Below, in pieces: positions 60,617 through 64,000 of a DNA stretch of 64,000 nt (position 1 is its first letter; the number at the start of each line of letters is the position of its first letter). Source of the DNA: Collinsella aerofaciens (lineage in GTDB: Bacteria > Actinomycetota > Coriobacteriia > Coriobacteriales > Coriobacteriaceae); the NCBI RefSeq assembly GCF_015548375.1, contig NZ_JADMWW010000008.1, positions 1 to 64,000 of the forward strand, written 5' to 3'. The notes under the pieces are model-generated. The model saw nothing but the letters and a program-made list of their open reading frames with translations. It searched no databases and was not told the origin of the DNA. The translations under genes and the position numbers were made by a program.

Positions 60617-63600
60617 ATGCGACCTGGAGGAAAGATGAAGGAGTGCGCCGGCAGGCTCTTTCGCCGCATCGGCGCCCGTCTCAAGAAAGGCGCGGTCCTC
60701 GGCACCGGAGCGGTGCTTATCGCGAGCCAGGTGCTCTCCGTCGTACCGGCGCCGACTGCCGCTTATGCCGCATCGTCTGAGACGATTACGCGCGGCGAGC
60801 GCGTGAACTACGGCGGCTTCTACATGTACAACTCGACGACCTCGGAGGGCACGCCGGCGATCTGCCTCGACCCGGCCAAACGCCATCCGCTGGACGCCTC
60901 AACGGCCCAGGCGCAACTTCCGATCGAAAGCGACTGGTCAAAGTGCTATACGGGAGGGGGCGGTGAGCAGACCAAGATAGACCGCCTCGACGGTATGGCG
61001 AGGGTCCTCTACTACGGCCCCACGGGCCCGGGTTTCGAAGAGGCGAAGGCGAAGGGCCTTTGGAACTTCAACTGGTACGACGGCACGCCCCTGGACTACG
61101 GCAAGATGCTCGCCATCCAGCATATCGCGCTCTCGGCGCTTTCCAAGAGCTCCAGCCAGTACGGTATGCAGGGCACGACGGCCGCGTTCCGCAACTGGTG
61201 CTATAAGACCATCCTCTACTACAACGGCAATATCAACGCGGGCACATTCCTTGCAAATCTGGACAAGAATTTGCCGGGGCCCGCACCCCAGTCCTTCAAG
61301 GACACGATCTACCTCGTCAACTACGGCACCGGCACCCAGTGCCTCATCACCTTCCACAACAAGGGCAAGCTGAAGCTCAAGAAGGCGAGCTCCAACCCCG
61401 GCATCTCCGACAATAACCCGTGCTATTCGCTCGAGGGCGCGACCTACGGCGTCTACTCCGACTCCGGTTGCACCCAGCAGGTGGGAACGCTCACCTGCAA
61501 CGCATCCGGCGACTCCAACGTAATCGATATCGCCCCGGGCACCTACTACGTCAAGGAGACCAAGGCGGGCAAGTCCTATGCGCTTGATGAGGGGATCCAC
61601 CAAGTGAACGTGTCGGGCGGCCAGACTGCCACCGTGAACGTTACCGACGCGCCCCAGAACGACCCCGCCGACATGCTGGTCGCCAAGGTCGATAGCGAGA
61701 CGGGCAAGGCCTCCCCGCTCGGTGCCGGCACGCTCGCGGGCGCGGAGTTCACCGTCAAGTACTATGACGGCTTCTACACCCAGGAGAACCTGCCCGAGAA
61801 GGCCACGAGGACTTGGGTTCTGAAAACGGATGAGAATGGCCGCACTTCTCTTGCGCGCGTTACCCTTGATAAAGACAAATACTTTGTTTCCGGCGATAGC
61901 TTCTATACGAGCACAAATGGGAACATTACCCTCCCAATTGGCACCGTAACTGTCCAGGAGACAAAGGCGCCCAGCGGATATCTTCTTTCGGATAATTCTA
62001 TTCATATCCAGCAAATTACATCTAATACAACGACAGAGCGTGTAACCACCTTCGTTGAGCCCAGCGAGGACGCCCCCACCGTGCGCGAGCAGGTCAAGCG
62101 CGGGGACATCGCCTTCAATAAGGTGCATGGCGAGGATATGACCGGTCTCGCGGGCGTCCCGTTCAAGATCACGTCCAAGACCACGGGCGAGAGCCACATC
62201 GCGATCACCGACGTGAACGGCATCCTCACGACCGAGGCCTCCGCCTGCCCGCATACCCAGAACACCAACGGCAATGATGCCGCCCTGCACGCCGAGGGCA
62301 CCGTAGACGAGTCGAAGCTCTCCATCGACAACGGCCTGTGGTTCTCCGGCTCCAAGGACGCCCAGACCGCGGCAGACGACTCCAAGGGCGCGCTGCCATA
62401 TGACACCTACACCTTCGAGGAACTCCGCTGCACAACGAATACCAGCCTCAACCTCGTCAAGTTCGAGGTGACCGTGAGCCGCGACGCCTACACGATCGAC
62501 CGCGGCACGGTGGACGACAACCCCATCGAGATCGGCACTACCGCGACCGACGGGGCCGACGGGGACCATAAGCTCCTGGCCTCGAACCAGGCCGAGATCG
62601 TCGACTCCGTCTCCTACAAGGGACTCAAGAAGGGCACCGAGTACGAGCTGCAGGGCACACTCATGGATGCCGAGACCGGAGAGGCCCTGAAGGGTATGGA
62701 TGGTAAGGAGATCACCGCCACAGCCAAGTTCACCCCCAAGGCGTCCAGCGGCAAGCAGAAGGTTAAGTTCAAGTTCGACGCCACGCTTCTCGGTGGCCAC
62801 AAGGCCGTCGTCTTCGAGCGCCTCTATCTGGACGGCAAGATCCAGGCCTCGCATGAGGACCCCGAGGACGAGGACCAGACGATCGAGTTCCTGCCCGTCG
62901 AGATCGGCACCACAGCGACTGATGCGGCAGACGGCGACAAGTCCATCGGCGTCGGCAAGGCCGTAACTGTCGAGGACGAGGTTTCATACAAGAACCTCGC
63001 AACGGGCCGTGAGTACACTGTGACCGGCACGTTGATGGACTCGGCGACCGGAGAGCCCATCAAGGATGCAGAGGGTAATACCGTAACGGCGTCCACGACC
63101 TTCGAGCCCGAGGATACCGTGGGCAAGGTGAAAGTGACGTTCTCGGTCGACACCTCGACCCTTTCCAACAAGAAGCTCGTCGTGTTCGAGAAGCTCGAGG
63201 CGGACGGCAACGTCATCGCCAGCCACGAGGACCTGACCGACGAGGGGCAGACCGTCGAGGTCATCCCGCCCGAGATCAAGACGTCGGCAGCCGATGGCGC
63301 CGACGGCGATAAGGAAGTCACCGCCGACGGCAAGGCCACCATCGTCGACACCGTCAAGTACACCGGCCTCGTCCCCGGCACCGAATACGAACTCCAGGGC
63401 ACCCTCATGGATGCCGAGACCGGAGAGGCGCTGAGGGGCGTGGATGGCAAGGAAATCACCGCTTCAGCCAAGTTCACGCCGCAGGCCCAGGACGGAACCA
63501 AGGATGTGACCTTTACCTTCGATGCGAGTGCGCTGGGCGGCGCGAAGACCGTAGTTTTCGAGAAGCTGTTCGTCGACGGTACCCTCATCGGCTCGCACGA

Positions 63601-64000
63601 GGACCCGACGGACAAGGACCAGACGGTCGAGATCTCTCCGAGCCTCAAGACCACCGCGGCCACAATCCAGGGCAGCAAGGTTGTGAAGCCCGAGGACGAG
63701 GCCGCAATCGTCGATACCGTCCACCTCAAGGGCCTGCGTCCAGGCCAGAGCTACACCCTCACAGCCTCGATCAACAAGAAGGCCGACGGCACACAGCTCA
63801 CGCTCACGGACGTGAAAGACGCCTCGACCCTTGCCGGCAACGGCATCCAGAAGGGATCCGATACCGACGCCGCCGGCACAGATCTCTCTAAGGCACTCGT
63901 CGACGTCACCGGAACGGGCTCCTTCGTAAACATCCCCGAGGGCGCGAAGCTCACCAAGAACGATGACGGGACCTACACGCTCACCGTGCCGGGCGCGACT
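60617..64000 (+). CDS. Thioester/SpaA/VaFE-repeat surface pilin-like protein (partial)
   Basis: At least 1128 residues, open at the window end. After a signal peptide (about 1-52, 'GAVLIASQVLSVVPAPTAAYA') comes a thioester-type adhesin domain with Cys in 'AICLDPAK' and Gln in 'AIQHIALS', which could form a bond to host or cell-surface amines. SpaA/CnaB-type domains follow (from about residue 255, 'KLKKASSNPG', 'ATYGVYSDSGC'). From about 640 there are at least three VaFE repeats, each with 'GTLMD..TGE', 'VVFE.L..DG' and 'SHED', of the sort that form isopeptide bonds. A sortase motif would be beyond the window. ATG 60617 has GGAG upstream; ATG 60635 with GGAGG is an equally possible start. Confidence 0.88.
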   Translation, partial: MRPGGKMKECAGRLFRRIGARLKKGAVLGTGAVLIASQVLSVVPAPTAAYAASSETITRGERVNYGGFYMYNSTTSEGTPAICLDPAKRHPLDASTAQAQLPIESDWSKCYTGGGGEQTKIDRLDGMARVLYYGPTGPGFEEAKAKGLWNFNWYDGTPLDYGKMLAIQHIALSALSKSSSQYGMQGTTAAFRNWCYKTILYYNGNINAGTFLANLDKNLPGPAPQSFKDTIYLVNYGTGTQCLITFHNKGKLKLKKASSNPGISDNNPCYSLEGATYGVYSDSGCTQQVGTLTCNASGDSNVIDIAPGTYYVKETKAGKSYALDEGIHQVNVSGGQTATVNVTDAPQNDPADMLVAKVDSETGKASPLGAGTLAGAEFTVKYYDGFYTQENLPEKATRTWVLKTDENGRTSLARVTLDKDKYFVSGDSFYTSTNGNITLPIGTVTVQETKAPSGYLLSDNSIHIQQITSNTTTERVTTFVEPSEDAPTVREQVKRGDIAFNKVHGEDMTGLAGVPFKITSKTTGESHIAITDVNGILTTEASACPHTQNTNGNDAALHAEGTVDESKLSIDNGLWFSGSKDAQTAADDSKGALPYDTYTFEELRCTTNTSLNLVKFEVTVSRDAYTIDRGTVDDNPIEIGTTATDGADGDHKLLASNQAEIVDSVSYKGLKKGTEYELQGTLMDAETGEALKGMDGKEITATAKFTPKASSGKQKVKFKFDATLLGGHKAVVFERLYLDGKIQASHEDPEDEDQTIEFLPVEIGTTATDAADGDKSIGVGKAVTVEDEVSYKNLATGREYTVTGTLMDSATGEPIKDAEGNTVTASTTFEPEDTVGKVKVTFSVDTSTLSNKKLVVFEKLEADGNVIASHEDLTDEGQTVEVIPPEIKTSAADGADGDKEVTADGKATIVDTVKYTGLVPGTEYELQGTLMDAETGEALRGVDGKEITASAKFTPQAQDGTKDVTFTFDASALGGAKTVVFEKLFVDGTLIGSHEDPTDKDQTVEISPSLKTTAATIQGSKVVKPEDEAAIVDTVHLKGLRPGQSYTLTASINKKADGTQLTLTDVKDASTLAGNGIQKGSDTDAAGTDLSKALVDVTGTGSFVNIPEGAKLTKNDDGTYTLTVPGAT

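Noticed and set aside
60938-62854. Long minus-strand frame opposite the pilin gene
   Set aside because: Shadow of the repeated VaFE coding sequence; the plus frame has a signal peptide and known domains.
1-64000. Complete ICE within the window
   Set aside because: No relaxase, integrase or second att site is recognisable; only one end of the element is present.

Overview
The window looks like the left end and most of the body of a large integrative and conjugative element (ICE) in a high-GC Gram-positive bacterium. A Coriobacteriia host (Olsenella/Collinsella/Atopobium relatives) is my inference. It rests on the GC-rich codon use, a type II-A CRISPR system with a Cas9 of about 1400 residues, an actinobacterial-style Tad pilus locus, giant Tat-exported surface proteins and an SpaA/VaFE-type pilin. 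The left end (about 1-1000) carries two inverted 46-bp copies of the 3' half of a CAT-anticodon tRNA, the expected footprint of integration into a tRNA gene. No integrase or relaxase is recognisable in the window, so the element must continue past position 64000.

Layout. 1046-4554: a ComM-like protein with a degenerate ATPase, an unknown protein and a DnaQ-like exonuclease. 4679-16403: a Gram-positive type IV secretion operon (PcfB-like protein, VirD4-type coupling protein, Maff2-like small membrane protein, VirB6-like channel, PrgI, VirB4, lysozyme/CHAP hydrolase, membrane-anchored protein, HTH regulator). 16507-24826: an operon with a 2088-residue N6-methylase/SNF2 helicase that has a TnpV-like gene nested in another frame. 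24890-26400: an accessory patch with a RelE/RelB-type toxin-antitoxin pair flanked by two arrays of degenerate 16-bp tandem repeats. 27891-37023 (minus): the Tad/Flp pilus locus. 37218-45870: a complete type II-A CRISPR-Cas module (about 33-unit array, csn2, cas2, cas1, cas9, divergent tracrRNA) sitting between the Tad genes and the Flp pilin gene (46441-46683). 46986-52300: a pseudo-exonuclease, a membrane-anchored HNH nuclease and three unknown proteins, two of them tandem paralogues. 52426-58629 (minus): two giant Tat-exported surface paralogues, each with a G-tract near its 3' end. 58866-59843: a Fic enzyme. 60617 to the window end: a thioester/SpaA/VaFE pilin-like surface protein, cut by the window.

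The most notable observations are regulatory. A tandem motif, TGTCACC-N3-TGGCACCAAA, occurs eight times. It is always oriented towards a gene and always exactly 28 bp upstream of a hexamer of form NANNNT (a -10 box). It precedes the conjugation operon, three Tad/Flp promoters, the Tat surface proteins, the terminal pilin, the HNH gene and one unknown gene. A second motif, GAACA(G/C)TTGTTC, occurs five times exactly 29 bp upstream of an NANNNT hexamer, before the ComM-like gene, the 3053 operon, the methylase-helicase operon, the 48562 operon and the pilin. The element therefore appears to run two activator-type regulons, one of which joins conjugation to surface adhesion organelles.

The second notable point is Cas9. 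All RuvC catalytic residues are present, but the HNH histidine is Arg (899) and the HNH asparagine position is not Asn, so this looks like a natural nickase or binding-only Cas9 attached to an array that has clearly been active in acquisition.
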